From: Myxococcaceae bacterium
GTDB lineage: Bacteria > Myxococcota > Myxococcia > Myxococcales > Myxococcaceae
Direction: 5' to 3'
Length of the DNA stretch: 64,000 nucleotides
Assembly: GCA_017881265.1 (NCBI GenBank)
Contig: JADGRA010000051.1
Location: 1 to 64,000, forward strand
Each line of letters begins with the position of its first letter. The stretch's first letter is position 1. Both the position numbers and the translations under genes were made by a program. Shown piece by piece: positions 28,369 through 37,002 of the stretch. The notes beneath the pieces are model-generated. The model saw nothing but the letters and a program-made list of their open reading frames with translations, had not been told where the DNA came from and ran no database searches.

Positions 28369-28752
28369 TTGGGGACGGTTGGCTTCCGCGCACTGGTGGT
28401 GGACGACTCGCTGGCGCAGCGCCGGCGGCTGGTGGCTGTCCTTCACACCCTGGGCGCCGCCGCCTGTGACGAGGCCGAGGACGGGGCAGAGGGCCTGAAG
28501 CGCTTCTCCGAGGCCGAGTACGACGTCGTCCTTACCGACTTGAACATGCCGCTGGTGGACGGCCTGAAACTCATCCACCACATCCGCGCCGGCGACCGGC
28601 GCCCGGACGTGCCCATCGTCGTGGTCACCACCGAGGCCGGGGAGACCGACCGCTCGCGAGCCATGGCCCTGGGCGCCAGTGCCTACCTGCTCAAGCCCAT
28701 TCACGCGGCCCGCGTCTCCTCGGCCGTGAAGGACTTGCTCGGCCTGCCATGA
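28369..28752 (+). CDS. CheY-like response regulator, second copy
   Basis: 127 residues from a TTG at 28369. This is the only start that keeps the first strand FRALVVDDSL while lying after the cheW stop; the purine run GGGAGAGG is about 20 bases upstream, so the start is tentative. Receiver features: Asp12-Asp13, phosphoacceptor Asp57 (VLTDLNMPLVDG), Thr in VVTTEAGETD and Lys in YLLKPIH. The stop overlaps the ABC ATPase start (ATGA), tying the chemosensory genes to the transporter. Confidence 0.85.
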   Translation: MGTVGFRALVVDDSLAQRRRLVAVLHTLGAAACDEAEDGAEGLKRFSEAEYDVVLTDLNMPLVDGLKLIHHIRAGDRRPDVPIVVVTTEAGETDRSRAMALGASAYLLKPIHAARVSSAVKDLLGLP

Positions 28753-29492
28753 CGGCGCAGCTGGAGGTGCGCGGGCTTGGCCGTAGCTACGGGGACTTCC
28801 GCGCCGTGGAGGGCCTGGACTTCCAGGTGGCGGCCGGCGAGGTGCTGGGGCTGGTGGGTCCCAACGGCGCCGGGAAAACCACCACGCTGCGCTGCCTGGC
28901 CGGCATCCTGCCCCCCACGGCGGGCAGCGTGCGCATCGGCGGGCATGACGTGCAGCGCGAGCCGGTGGCCGCCAAACGGGCCCTGGCCTACCTGCCCGAT
29001 GAGCCGCGTCTCTTCGAGTACCTCACCGTGTGGGAACACCTGAACTTCGCCGCGCGCCTGTACGGGGTACGGGACTGGGAGGCCGAGGGCCGGGCGCTCC
29101 TGGCGACGCTGGAACTGGAAGGCAAGGAGTCCGCGCTGCCCGGGGAACTGTCGCGCGGGATGAAGCAGAAGCTGTCCATCGCCTGCGGCTTTCTGCACCG
29201 GCCGGCGCTGGTGCTGCTGGATGAACCGCTGACCGGCCTGGACCCCTTGGGAATTCGCCGGATGAAGGAGGCCCTGCGCCACCGGGCCGAGTCCGGGGCG
29301 GCCCTGGTGCTCTCCTCGCACCTGCTGCCGCTGGTCGAGGAGCTGTGCAGCCGCGTCCTCATACTCGCCCGCGGCCGCGCAGTGGCGCTGGGCACGGTGG
29401 CGGAAATCCGTGCCCAGGCGGGCGCCGCCGGCAGCTCGCTGGAGGACCTGTTTCTCGCCGTCACTGCCGAAGAGGCTGGCGGCCAGCGGTGA
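28749..29492 (+). CDS. ABC transporter ATP-binding protein
   Basis: 247 residues, export-type ABC ATPase (CcmA/DrrA-like). Walker A GPNGAGKTTT, signature LSRGMKQKL, Walker B LVLLDEPLTGLDP and the H-loop SSHLLP. It overlaps the response regulator gene before it and the permease gene after it by 4 bases each, so the permease is its partner. Substrate unknown; the family includes gliding-motility and drug exporters. Confidence 0.92.
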   Translation: MTAQLEVRGLGRSYGDFRAVEGLDFQVAAGEVLGLVGPNGAGKTTTLRCLAGILPPTAGSVRIGGHDVQREPVAAKRALAYLPDEPRLFEYLTVWEHLNFAARLYGVRDWEAEGRALLATLELEGKESALPGELSRGMKQKLSIACGFLHRPALVLLDEPLTGLDPLGIRRMKEALRHRAESGAALVLSSHLLPLVEELCSRVLILARGRAVALGTVAEIRAQAGAAGSSLEDLFLAVTAEEAGGQR

Positions 29493-31255
29493 GCCTGGTT
29501 CGGGCAGGCGCCTTCCTGGTGGCTGCCTCGGCGCGCAACCGGGTGCTGCAGGCCGTCCGGAAGCTCCGCGAGCCGCGCTACCTGGTGGGCGCGGCCGCCA
29601 TGGCGCTGTACCTGTGGAGCTTCCTCCTCCGCGGGGCGGTGCGCAGCCACACGGAGACCGGGCTTCTGCCCGTGCAGACCCACGGCGCCGTCCGGCTGGC
29701 CCTGGAACTCGCGGTGACGGCCATCGGCGCCCTGGCCGTGTTTTCCACCTGGACGCTGGGCAAGGACAAGCTGTCCTTCTCCTTCAATGAGGCCGAGGTG
29801 ACGTGGCTGCTCAGTGGCCCCCTCAGCCGGCGCGCCGTCGTCCGCTACAAGGTGGGCGTCGGCCTGTTGCGGACGCTGCTCAGTGCGGTGCTGGTGACGC
29901 TGCTGTTTCGCCGGGGCCTGGCCGCCGCACTGCTACCCCTGGTGCTGGCCACTGCCCTCGGCTTCAGCCTGGTGTGGCTGCACTCGGCCCTCGCCTCCCT
30001 GGTGCGCGTCGGCTGGCACCACGCCGGGACGTCCCTGCAGCGGCGGACGCTGCTGGGCGGCCTCTTGCTGGCCGGCGTCGCGGGCCTCGTCTTTCGCGGG
30101 CTGCGCGCGGCAGGCCCCGTGCCCAGCTTCGCGCTGGAAGCCAACTTCGCCCTGGAGAAGCAGGCCCTCCTCGCGAACGGCACCGCCTGGCTGGGCCGGT
30201 TTGCCGGCGCCCCGGCCGTCGCCTGGGCGCGGTTGCCCGCCCGGGCGGTGCTGGACAGCGCCAGCGCGCGAAGCTTGGCGGAGGCCCTCGGCCCGCTGGC
30301 CGTGCTGGCTGGCTTCGCCGTGCTTCTCTTGACGGCGGTGCTGGTGCTGGACGTGCCGCTGGAGGAGGCGGCGCTTGCCTCCGCCGAGCGGCGCGCGCGC
30401 CTGGAAGCACGCCGCCGGCGCCGCGGGCTGCCGACACCGCGCTTGTCGCGGCTGCCCCGGCTGCGCGCTACCGGGGCGCCGGAGCTGGCACTGGCCTGGA
30501 AGAACTGGGCGGCCCTCCGGCGACTGTACGGCGCCGGCCTCGGCGTGCTGCTGGGCAGTCTCGGCGTCGGCGCGGGCCTGACGGCCTGGGCGGTGCTGCG
30601 CCGGACGCACGCCGGGGACTGGCGGCTGCTCGCCTCGCTGGTGGCCCTGCTGTTCGCCGTCTTCACCTTCTTCTTCGGGCCCCTCAGCACGCGCACGGAC
30701 TTGCGCGCGGACTTAAGACGGCTGGACGTGCTGCGGACGTTGCCCCTCAGCGGACTTCAGGTGGTGCGCGGGGAGTTGCTGGCGCCCTTCCTCCTCCTCG
30801 GCGCCACGGAGGTGGCCCTCCTGGTGCTGTCGCTGGGGCTGTCGGCGGGCAGTCCCTTGCGCGGCTTCCCCTTGGCGGCCCGCCTGGGCTGGACGGCGGG
30901 CCTGGCGCTGCTGCTGCCGGCCGCGACCGCGTCCCTGTTGGTGGTCCAGAATGCGGCGGCCCTCGTCTTCCCCAGCCTCCTGGTGGACGACGAGGAGCGG
31001 GCGCCGCGGGGGGTGGAGGCCACCGGCAGCCGCCTCATCAGCCTCGGGGCCTCGCTGCTGCTTCTGCTGGTGGGCCTTCTTCCTGCCGGTGTGCTGGGCG
31101 TCCTGGTCGGCCTGGCCGCGCGCTGGGGAGGCGTCGGGCCGCTGTCCGCCACCCTCGGCTGCGCGTGTGCAGCCGCCGTGCTGGCGGTGGAAATTCACCT
31201 CGCCCTCCTCCTCATGGGGCGCGGGCTGGAACGGCTCGACCCCACCCGGGCTTAG
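29489..31255 (+). CDS. ABC exporter permease
   Basis: 588 residues from GTG 29489, which overlaps the ATPase stop. About a dozen hydrophobic segments. A cytoplasmic loop rich in Arg/Ala (ERRARLEARRRRRGLPTPRL) divides the protein into two halves. The N-terminal region (FNEAEVTWLLSGPLSRRAVV) resembles putative ABC exporter subunits in which both membrane halves are fused. Substrate cannot be inferred. Confidence 0.85.
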   Translation: MSLVRAGAFLVAASARNRVLQAVRKLREPRYLVGAAAMALYLWSFLLRGAVRSHTETGLLPVQTHGAVRLALELAVTAIGALAVFSTWTLGKDKLSFSFNEAEVTWLLSGPLSRRAVVRYKVGVGLLRTLLSAVLVTLLFRRGLAAALLPLVLATALGFSLVWLHSALASLVRVGWHHAGTSLQRRTLLGGLLLAGVAGLVFRGLRAAGPVPSFALEANFALEKQALLANGTAWLGRFAGAPAVAWARLPARAVLDSASARSLAEALGPLAVLAGFAVLLLTAVLVLDVPLEEAALASAERRARLEARRRRRGLPTPRLSRLPRLRATGAPELALAWKNWAALRRLYGAGLGVLLGSLGVGAGLTAWAVLRRTHAGDWRLLASLVALLFAVFTFFFGPLSTRTDLRADLRRLDVLRTLPLSGLQVVRGELLAPFLLLGATEVALLVLSLGLSAGSPLRGFPLAARLGWTAGLALLLPAATASLLVVQNAAALVFPSLLVDDEERAPRGVEATGSRLISLGASLLLLLVGLLPAGVLGVLVGLAARWGGVGPLSATLGCACAAAVLAVEIHLALLLMGRGLERLDPTRA

Positions 31256-31333
31256 GCAAAGGGAGCGGCTTCCATCGCCGTCAGTGTCATGCAAGAACGC
31301 TGGGCTTAGCCGTCTCCTCTTCAAGGCGAGGTC

Positions 31334-31711
31334 TTGTCGCCCGTGCGCTTCCTCTTGCGGCTCCTCATCACCGCCGTGGCGCTGTGGGTGGCCACCCGGG
31401 TGGTGCCCGGCATCCACTCCACCGGGAGCCCGGTGGCCCTCCTCGGCGTGGCGCTCGTCTTCGGCGTCGTCAACGCCTTCCTCGGCACCCTCATCAAGCT
31501 GTTCACCCTGCCCCTCACCGTCCTCACCCTGGGGCTGTTCGCCCTCGTCATCAACGCCTTCCTCCTCTTCCTCACCGCCCAGCTGTCGCAGTCCCTGGGC
31601 CTTGGCTTCTCGGTGGCCGGCTTCGTCCCGGCCTTCTGGGGGGCGCTCGTCATCGGCTTGACGCGCGCCGTGCTGCACCTCTTCCTCTCCGAGTCGAAGC
31701 AGCACGGCTAG
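31334..31711 (+). CDS. Phage holin superfamily IV-type (YvlD-like) membrane protein
   Basis: 125 residues, four transmembrane segments filling most of the chain. The signature GVVNAFLGTLIKLFTLPLT and VINAFLLFLTAQL identify the four-TM PF04020 family, cellular membrane proteins despite the name. Start is TTG 31334 or GTG 31343; a GGCGAGG lies just before both. No lysin or phage gene nearby, so no prophage is implied. Confidence 0.88.
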   Translation: MSPVRFLLRLLITAVALWVATRVVPGIHSTGSPVALLGVALVFGVVNAFLGTLIKLFTLPLTVLTLGLFALVINAFLLFLTAQLSQSLGLGFSVAGFVPAFWGALVIGLTRAVLHLFLSESKQHG

Positions 31712-31806
31712 GGCCGGGCTTCCCCCCCCCCAGGGTGCTCTCCGCCGGGGCGGGGCGCCTGACTTTTCTCCAAGACGGCCTCGTCCGCCGCAGCCACTAA
31801 GGGTAC

Positions 31807-32016
31807 GTGGAAGGGGACAGCCTCTCAGAGAATATGGAGGAGGACTTGGTTGCCGGACGCGTCGCCATCGACCGCTACCGAGAGATGGCCCGCAACTTCT
31901 CGGCCTTCGAGACCACCATGCGCAAGCTGCTGGAGGAGATACAGGCCGAGGAGGAGGACCCCGCCGATGACCTGGCGGACCTCCTCGACCAGCTGCCGAA
32001 GCGGCTGAAGCCCTGA
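31807..32016 (+). CDS. Small acidic hypothetical protein
   Basis: 69 residues from GTG 31807, or 60 from ATG 31834. Predicted helical with heptad-like leucines and a Glu/Asp-rich centre (KLLEEIQAEEEDPADDLADL), so it may be a coiled-coil adaptor. No known family. It ends inside a palindrome shared with the convergent asnS gene. A preceding run of ten or more C and a TAAGGG element hint at its own promoter, without a good -35. Confidence 0.5.
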   Translation: MEGDSLSENMEEDLVAGRVAIDRYREMARNFSAFETTMRKLLEEIQAEEEDPADDLADLLDQLPKRLKP

Positions 32017-32036
32017 CGGCGGCCCTTCTGTCAGGG
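32011..32036. terminator. Hairpin over the stop codons of two convergent genes
   Basis: CCCTGAC - 12 bases - GTCAGGG, a perfect 7-bp stem. The TGA of the small plus-strand gene lies in the left arm and the TGA of asnS (minus) in the right arm. It could act as a bidirectional terminator or 3' stabiliser; there is no T-run on either side. Confidence 0.45.
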
Positions 32037-33335
32037 AGTGATGCGCTCCATCATCCGCGCGAAGGGGATGGTCTCCCGCACGTGGTGCAGCCCGCACAGC
32101 CAGCCCACCGTGCGCTCCACGCCGAGGCCGAAGCCGGCGTGGGGCACGCTGCCGTAGCGGCGGAGGTCGAGGTACCAGCCGAAGGCTTCCTTCGGCAGGT
32201 GGTGCTCCTCAATCCGGGCCTCCAGCGTGGCCAGGTCATCCTCGCGCTGCCCGCCGCCAATAATCTCCCCGTACCCCTCCGGGGCCAGCACGTCCATGCC
32301 CAGGGCCACCTTGGGGTTGGCCGGGTCGCGCTTGAAGTAGAAGGCCTTCAAGTCGGTGGGGTAGCGGTGGACGATGACCGGCCGGTCAAACTGGTTGGCC
32401 AGCACCGTCTCCTCGTCGCCGCCGAAGTCATCCCCCCACTGGGCGGGGTGGCCGGCCTTCTGCAGCCTTTCAATGGCCTCGCTGTAGGTAATGCGGGGAA
32501 AGGGCGCCTTCACCGCCTCCAGCTTGCTGGTGTCGCGCTCCAGGACACCCTTCAGCTCGGCCCCGTGCTTCTCCAGGACGCGCTGCACCACGCTGGACAC
32601 CAGGCGCTCGGCCAGCACCATGTCCTCCTCCAGTGTCATGTAGGCCACCTCCGGCTCCACCATCCAGAACTCGGTGAGGTGGCGGCGCGTCTTGCTCTTC
32701 TCGGCGCGGAAAGTGGGGCCGAAGCAGTAGGCCTTGCCCAGGGCCATGGCCGCCGCCTCCATGTACAGCTGCCCGGACTGGGTGAGGTAGGCCTGGCCGA
32801 GGTCGAAGTAGGGCACCTCGAAGAGGGTGGAGGTCCCCTCGCAGGCCGCCGGAGTGAAAATCGGCGCGTCGACGAGGGTGAAGCCGTCGTTGTCGAAGAA
32901 GTCGCGGATGGCCTTCACCACCGTGGCGCGCACGCGGAGGATGACGTTCTGCCGGGTGCTGCGCAGCCATAGGTGGCGGTTCTCCATCAGGTACGCCACC
33001 CCATGTTCCTTCGGCGTAATCGGGTAGCCGTCGGCGGCGTGCACCACCTGCAGGTCCTTCACCCCCAACTCAAAGCCCAAGGGGCTACGGGCGTCCTTGC
33101 GGACGGTGCCACGCACCAGAAGCGACGTCTCCTGGCCCAGGTGGTCGGCCTGCGTGAAGAGCTCCGGGGAGACGTCCCCCTTGAAGACGACGGCCTGGAT
33201 GATGCCGCTGCCGTCGCGCAGCTGCAGGAAGTGCAGCTTGCCGCTGGAGCGCCGGCTGTAGAGCCAGCCGCGCAGCTCCACGTCCTGGTTTTCGTACTGG
33301 GCGATGTCCGCGATGCGGACCACGGGTAGGGCCAT
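32031..33335 (-). CDS. asnS: Asparaginyl-tRNA synthetase
   Basis: Class IIb aminoacyl-tRNA synthetase, 434 residues. The N-terminal OB fold ([21 protein letters not shown]) is followed by motif 2 ([20 protein letters not shown]) and motif 3 with the AsnRS-specific end [19 protein letters not shown] and [12 protein letters not shown]. The ATG at 33335 starts a normal N-terminus; an upstream GTG adds non-conserved residues. Divergent from leuS. Confidence 0.97.
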   Translation of the reverse strand: MALPVVRIADIAQYENQDVELRGWLYSRRSSGKLHFLQLRDGSGIIQAVVFKGDVSPELFTQADHLGQETSLLVRGTVRKDARSPLGFELGVKDLQVVHAADGYPITPKEHGVAYLMENRHLWLRSTRQNVILRVRATVVKAIRDFFDNDGFTLVDAPIFTPAACEGTSTLFEVPYFDLGQAYLTQSGQLYMEAAAMALGKAYCFGPTFRAEKSKTRRHLTEFWMVEPEVAYMTLEEDMVLAERLVSSVVQRVLEKHGAELKGVLERDTSKLEAVKAPFPRITYSEAIERLQKAGHPAQWGDDFGGDEETVLANQFDRPVIVHRYPTDLKAFYFKRDPANPKVALGMDVLAPEGYGEIIGGGQREDDLATLEARIEEHHLPKEAFGWYLDLRRYGSVPHAGFGLGVERTVGWLCGLHHVRETIPFARMMERITP

Positions 33336-33447
33336 GGCGGCGCTGCTCGTAACAGATGCCGGGGCCTGGAGGCCACCCATCTGCCGCAACCCCTGGGGGG
33401 CCGACGGCAGGCGCGCCGCCCCCCGGGGATGGCTCCCGTGGGGGAGA

Positions 33448-33476
33448 TTGCGCGACGCCCAGGCGGGCCGTATGAG
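33448..33476 (+). promoter_or_regulatory. Candidate leuS promoter
   Basis: TTGCGC (33448-33453), 17-base spacer, TATGAG (33471-33476), in the divergent asnS/leuS gap. The leuS ATG at 33488 would leave a leader of about 5-6 bases, so either the start is slightly later or initiation is near-leaderless. Confidence 0.4.
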
Positions 33477-33487
33477 AGACGGCTTCT

Positions 33488-35989
33488 ATGAACGAGCGTT
33501 ACGAGCCGAGGGCCATCGAGCCGAAGTGGCAGGCACGGTGGGCGGCGGAGGGAGTCTTCCGGGCGGACGGGCTGGCCGGTGCTCCGAAGAAGTACGTGCT
33601 GGAAATGCTGCCGTACCCCAGTGGCGCCATGCACATGGGGCACGTGCGCAACTACCTCATCGGCGACGTCTTCGCCCGCTACTACCGCATGCGCGGCTTC
33701 GACGTGCTGCACCCCATGGGGTGGGACGCCTTCGGGCTACCGGCGGAGAACGCCGCCATCAAGGAGGGCGTGCACCCGGCCATCCGCACCAAGGAGAACA
33801 TCGAGGGCTTCCGCGCTGAGATGGCCAGCCTCGGCTACAGCTACGACTGGACGCGGGAGATTGCCACCAGCGACCCGGCCTACTACCGGTGGAACCAGTG
33901 GTTCTTCCTGCGGCTGCTCGAGCGGAAGATGGTGTACCGCCGCTTCTCCAAGGTGAATTGGTGCCCGAGCTGCCTCACCGTCATCGCCAATGAACAGGTG
34001 AAGGACGGACGCTGCGAACGCTGTGAGTCGGTGGTGGTGGAGCGGGAGATGCCGGAATGGGCCTTCCGGATTACGCGCAACAGCCAGGACTTGCTCGACG
34101 GGCTGGACCGCCTGCCCGAGTGGCCCGACCGCATCCTGGCCATGCAGCGCAACTGGATTGGCCGGAGCGACGGCACCGAGTGCGACTTCGTCCTGGAGGA
34201 CGGCCGCGGGGCGGTGCGGGTGTTCACCACCCGCATCGACACCGTCTTCGGCTGCACCTACCTGGTGCTGGCCCCGGAGCACCCGCTGGTGGACGGGCTG
34301 GCCACCGGCCCGGACAGGGCCGCGGTGCGCGCCTTCGTCGAGAAGATGGCCAACACCCCGCGCGGCGAGCGCACCGCGGAGGCCGGCACCAAGGAGGGCG
34401 TCTTCACCGGCGCCTACGCGCGGCATCCCTTCACCGGGGACGCGGTGCCCATCTGGATTGCCAATTTCGTCCTGGCCGACTACGGCACCGGCGCCGTCAT
34501 GGCCGTCCCGGGCCACGACAGCCGCGACTTCGCCTTCGCCCGCGCCTACCGCCTGCCCATCCGCCAGGTGGTGCAGCCGGCCGGCCCTGGCCACAAACCC
34601 CTCGGGCCCACCGACAGCTGGACGGAGCCCTTCACCGACGACGGCGTGCTTTTGGACAGCGGCATCTACTCGGGCCTTCCGTCGGCCGAGGCCCGCCACC
34701 GCCTGACGGCGGAGTTGCAGCGCCGCGGCCTCGGCACGGCCAAGGTGACGTACCGGCAGAAGGACTGGGGCTTCTCGCGCCAGCGCTACTGGGGCACGCC
34801 CATCCCCATTGTCTACTGCGAGAAGTGTGACCCGGAGCGGCACGGCATTCCCGTGCCGGATGACCAGCTGCCGGTGCGCCTGCCGGACATCGACGTCGAG
34901 AGCGTCCTCACCGGCAAGGGCGAGCCGCCGCTGGCCAAGGTGCCTTCCTTCGTCAACACCACCTGTCCGCGCTGCGGTGGCCCGGCGCGGCGGGAGGTGG
35001 AAACCATGGACACCTTCGTCGACTCCTGCTGGTACTACGCGCGCTACCTCTCGCCCAACCTGGACACCGCGCCCTTCGACGCCGCCCTGGCCTCGGCCTG
35101 GCTGCCGGTGGACGTCTACGTCGGCGGCCCCGAGCACGCGGTCATGCACCTGCTGTATTTCCGCTTCTGGAGCCGGTGGATGAAGATTCTCGGTCTGTCC
35201 CCGGTGGATGAACCGGTGACGCGCTTGATTACCCAAGGCATCGTCAATGGCCCGGACGGACGGAAGATGTCCAAGCGCTGGGGCAACGTGGTGGCCCCGA
35301 GCAGCATTGTCGGCCGCTACGGCGCGGACACCGTCCGCACCTACGTCCTCTTCGCCGGGCCGCCCGAGCGCGATTTCGACTGGAGCGACGACCAGGTGGA
35401 AGGTGCGCACCGCTTCCTCAAGCGGCTGTGGGCACTGGCGTCCACCCACCATGCGGCCGCCGCCGCGGCGCGCCACGCCGGCCCCTGGGAGGGGAGGGCG
35501 CTGGAGATTCGACGGCTGGCCCACAAGTGCGTGCGCCGGGTGGGGGAGTCCATTGAAAGACTCTCCTTCAACACCGCCATCGCCGGCGTCATGGAGTGTC
35601 TGAATGGCCTCGGCGTCGTGGAGACGCTGGGCAGCGAGGCCGAGAAGGCCGCCATGGGGGAAGCGATGAGGCTTCTGGCGCTGGTGCTGACGCCGTTTGC
35701 CCCGCACCTGTGCGAGGAGATTGCAGAGGCCTACGGGGCGACGGAGTGCACCGTGACACAGCCGTGGCCCGCGTACGAGGCGGCCCTCGTCGTCGACGAC
35801 GTGCTGCCGTATGCGGTGCAAGTCAACGGCAAGCTGCGGGCCGAGGTGCAGCTGCCGGCCTCCGCCGGCGAGGCCGAGGTGCGGGCGGCGGCCGAGGCGG
35901 AGGCGCGCGTGCAGGCGCACCTGACGGGGCGCTTCGTCCGCAAGGTGGTCTTTGTCCCACGCCGCCTCATCAACTTCGTGGTGGGGTGA
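33488..35989 (+). CDS. leuS: Leucyl-tRNA synthetase
   Basis: Class Ia synthetase, 833 residues. The HIGH-type motif is PYPSGAMHMGHVRNY, the CP1 editing domain has the threonine-rich VFTTRIDTVFGCTYLVLAPEHPL and GTGAVMAVPGHDSRD, and KMSKS reads DGRKMSKRWGNVV. The C-terminal tRNA-binding region ends with YAVQVNGKLRAEVQ and RKVVFVPRRLINFVV. Usual bacterial length 820-880. Its stop overlaps the lptE start. Confidence 0.98.
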   Translation: MNERYEPRAIEPKWQARWAAEGVFRADGLAGAPKKYVLEMLPYPSGAMHMGHVRNYLIGDVFARYYRMRGFDVLHPMGWDAFGLPAENAAIKEGVHPAIRTKENIEGFRAEMASLGYSYDWTREIATSDPAYYRWNQWFFLRLLERKMVYRRFSKVNWCPSCLTVIANEQVKDGRCERCESVVVEREMPEWAFRITRNSQDLLDGLDRLPEWPDRILAMQRNWIGRSDGTECDFVLEDGRGAVRVFTTRIDTVFGCTYLVLAPEHPLVDGLATGPDRAAVRAFVEKMANTPRGERTAEAGTKEGVFTGAYARHPFTGDAVPIWIANFVLADYGTGAVMAVPGHDSRDFAFARAYRLPIRQVVQPAGPGHKPLGPTDSWTEPFTDDGVLLDSGIYSGLPSAEARHRLTAELQRRGLGTAKVTYRQKDWGFSRQRYWGTPIPIVYCEKCDPERHGIPVPDDQLPVRLPDIDVESVLTGKGEPPLAKVPSFVNTTCPRCGGPARREVETMDTFVDSCWYYARYLSPNLDTAPFDAALASAWLPVDVYVGGPEHAVMHLLYFRFWSRWMKILGLSPVDEPVTRLITQGIVNGPDGRKMSKRWGNVVAPSSIVGRYGADTVRTYVLFAGPPERDFDWSDDQVEGAHRFLKRLWALASTHHAAAAAARHAGPWEGRALEIRRLAHKCVRRVGESIERLSFNTAIAGVMECLNGLGVVETLGSEAEKAAMGEAMRLLALVLTPFAPHLCEEIAEAYGATECTVTQPWPAYEAALVVDDVLPYAVQVNGKLRAEVQLPASAGEAEVRAAAEAEARVQAHLTGRFVRKVVFVPRRLINFVVG

Positions 35990-36492
35990 GGGTGCGGCGC
36001 CCGCTGGCCCTGGGACTGCTTGTCGTCGGGTGCGGCTACCACTTCACCGCCGGCGGCCCGGGCTTTGCTGGGGGCACCCGGCCGGTGTTTGTCCCGACGG
36101 TGGTGAACAAGACGTCCGAGGCCGGGCTGGAAGTCGTCTTCACCGACGCGCTGCGCGAGCAGCTGGGCCGGGTGGGCGTCCTCGGCGGGGAAAGCAGCCC
36201 GGCGCACCTGGACGGAGAAATTCTCGCGGTGAGTGCCGCGCCGGCCGTCCTCTCCAGTTCCAGCGCGCCCCGTCCGCTGCAGCCCGTCAGCTACCGCGTG
36301 CACGTGGTGATGCGGGTGAAGCTGTACCGCGGCACGGAACTGCTGACGCAAACCGACGTGGCCGGGGACGAGGATTACCTGCAGGGACAGCGCCCGGACA
36401 TCCTCACCGTGGAAGCCAACCGGGTGGCGGCGCTGAGGCGCCTCGCCGCCGCGCTGGCCCAGGACGCCTACGTGCGGCTGGCGGCCGGCTGA
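35986..36492 (+). CDS. lptE: LPS-assembly lipoprotein LptE
   Basis: Outer-membrane lipoprotein that plugs LptD during lipopolysaccharide insertion. 168 residues from GTG 35986 (GTGA overlap with leuS) or 166 from GTG 35992. The short signal peptide ends in LLVVGC, followed by GYHFTAGG, the LptE family hallmark after the lipidated cysteine, and PVFVPTVVNKTSEAGLEVVFTDALR. leuS-lptE adjacency is a widespread gene order. The 3' end overlaps the convergent rpsT by 25 bases. Confidence 0.88.
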   Translation: MRVRRPLALGLLVVGCGYHFTAGGPGFAGGTRPVFVPTVVNKTSEAGLEVVFTDALREQLGRVGVLGGESSPAHLDGEILAVSAAPAVLSSSSAPRPLQPVSYRVHVVMRVKLYRGTELLTQTDVAGDEDYLQGQRPDILTVEANRVAALRRLAAALAQDAYVRLAAG

Positions 36493-36746
36493 GCCTTGAG
36501 GGCGCGCGCCAGTCGGGAAATGCGCCGCGCGGCGTTGCGCTTGTGAAGGACGCCCTTGCTGGCGGCCGTGCTCAACGTCTTCATCGCATCGCGTAGCGCC
36601 TGCTGCGACGCGGCAACGTCCTTGGTGGCGAAGGCTTCGCGGGCTTGCTTCACCGCGGACTTCACCTGGGTCCGCACCGACTGGTTGCGCGCACGCCGCA
36701 CGCCATTCTGTCGGGCACGCTTCTCGGCTGACTTCGTGTTGGCCAC
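36468..36746 (-). CDS. rpsT: 30S ribosomal protein S20
   Basis: 92 residues from a GTG with GGAGCGGAC before it. The start VANTKSAEKRARQNGVRRARN is the canonical bS20 N-terminus and the rest is Arg/Lys/Ala helices. A slightly long tail (ARALKAQPAASRT) runs into the convergent lptE gene. Confidence 0.96.
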   Translation of the reverse strand: MANTKSAEKRARQNGVRRARNQSVRTQVKSAVKQAREAFATKDVAASQQALRDAMKTLSTAASKGVLHKRNAARRISRLARALKAQPAASRT

Positions 36747-36787
36747 GTCCGCTCCAGCAGCTGCGAAAAAGGTGGGAAAGGGGGCCC

Positions 36788-36816
36788 TCAGTACCGGACC
36801 CAAGGGGGGGCGTCAA
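36788..36816 (-). promoter_or_regulatory. rpsT promoter
   Basis: Read on the minus strand: TTGACG (36816-36811), 17-base spacer containing a C7 run, TACTGA (36793-36788). The start codon at 36746 leaves a leader of about 35 bases. The -35 and spacing match the fab operon promoter closely. Confidence 0.55.
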
Positions 36817-37002
36817 GCTGGTCCCTCCCCAGCCGCGCCCCGGCCCGCGGTGGCGGCGCTGCCTGTGGAGAAACCCGGGCGTCTGCGCGCTAACCCTCGG
36901 GCAGCAAAGGGCGAGTGCACGTGCTGCAGGAAGCGGCACGGCCGCGCGCCGCCCGAGCCGTCGCCTCACCGCTGTCACCTCCCACAAGCTTGCCCCCAGG
37001 TT

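Noticed and set aside
31334-31711. Prophage indicated by a holin
   Set aside because: The four-TM PF04020 family is cellular and no phage gene is nearby.
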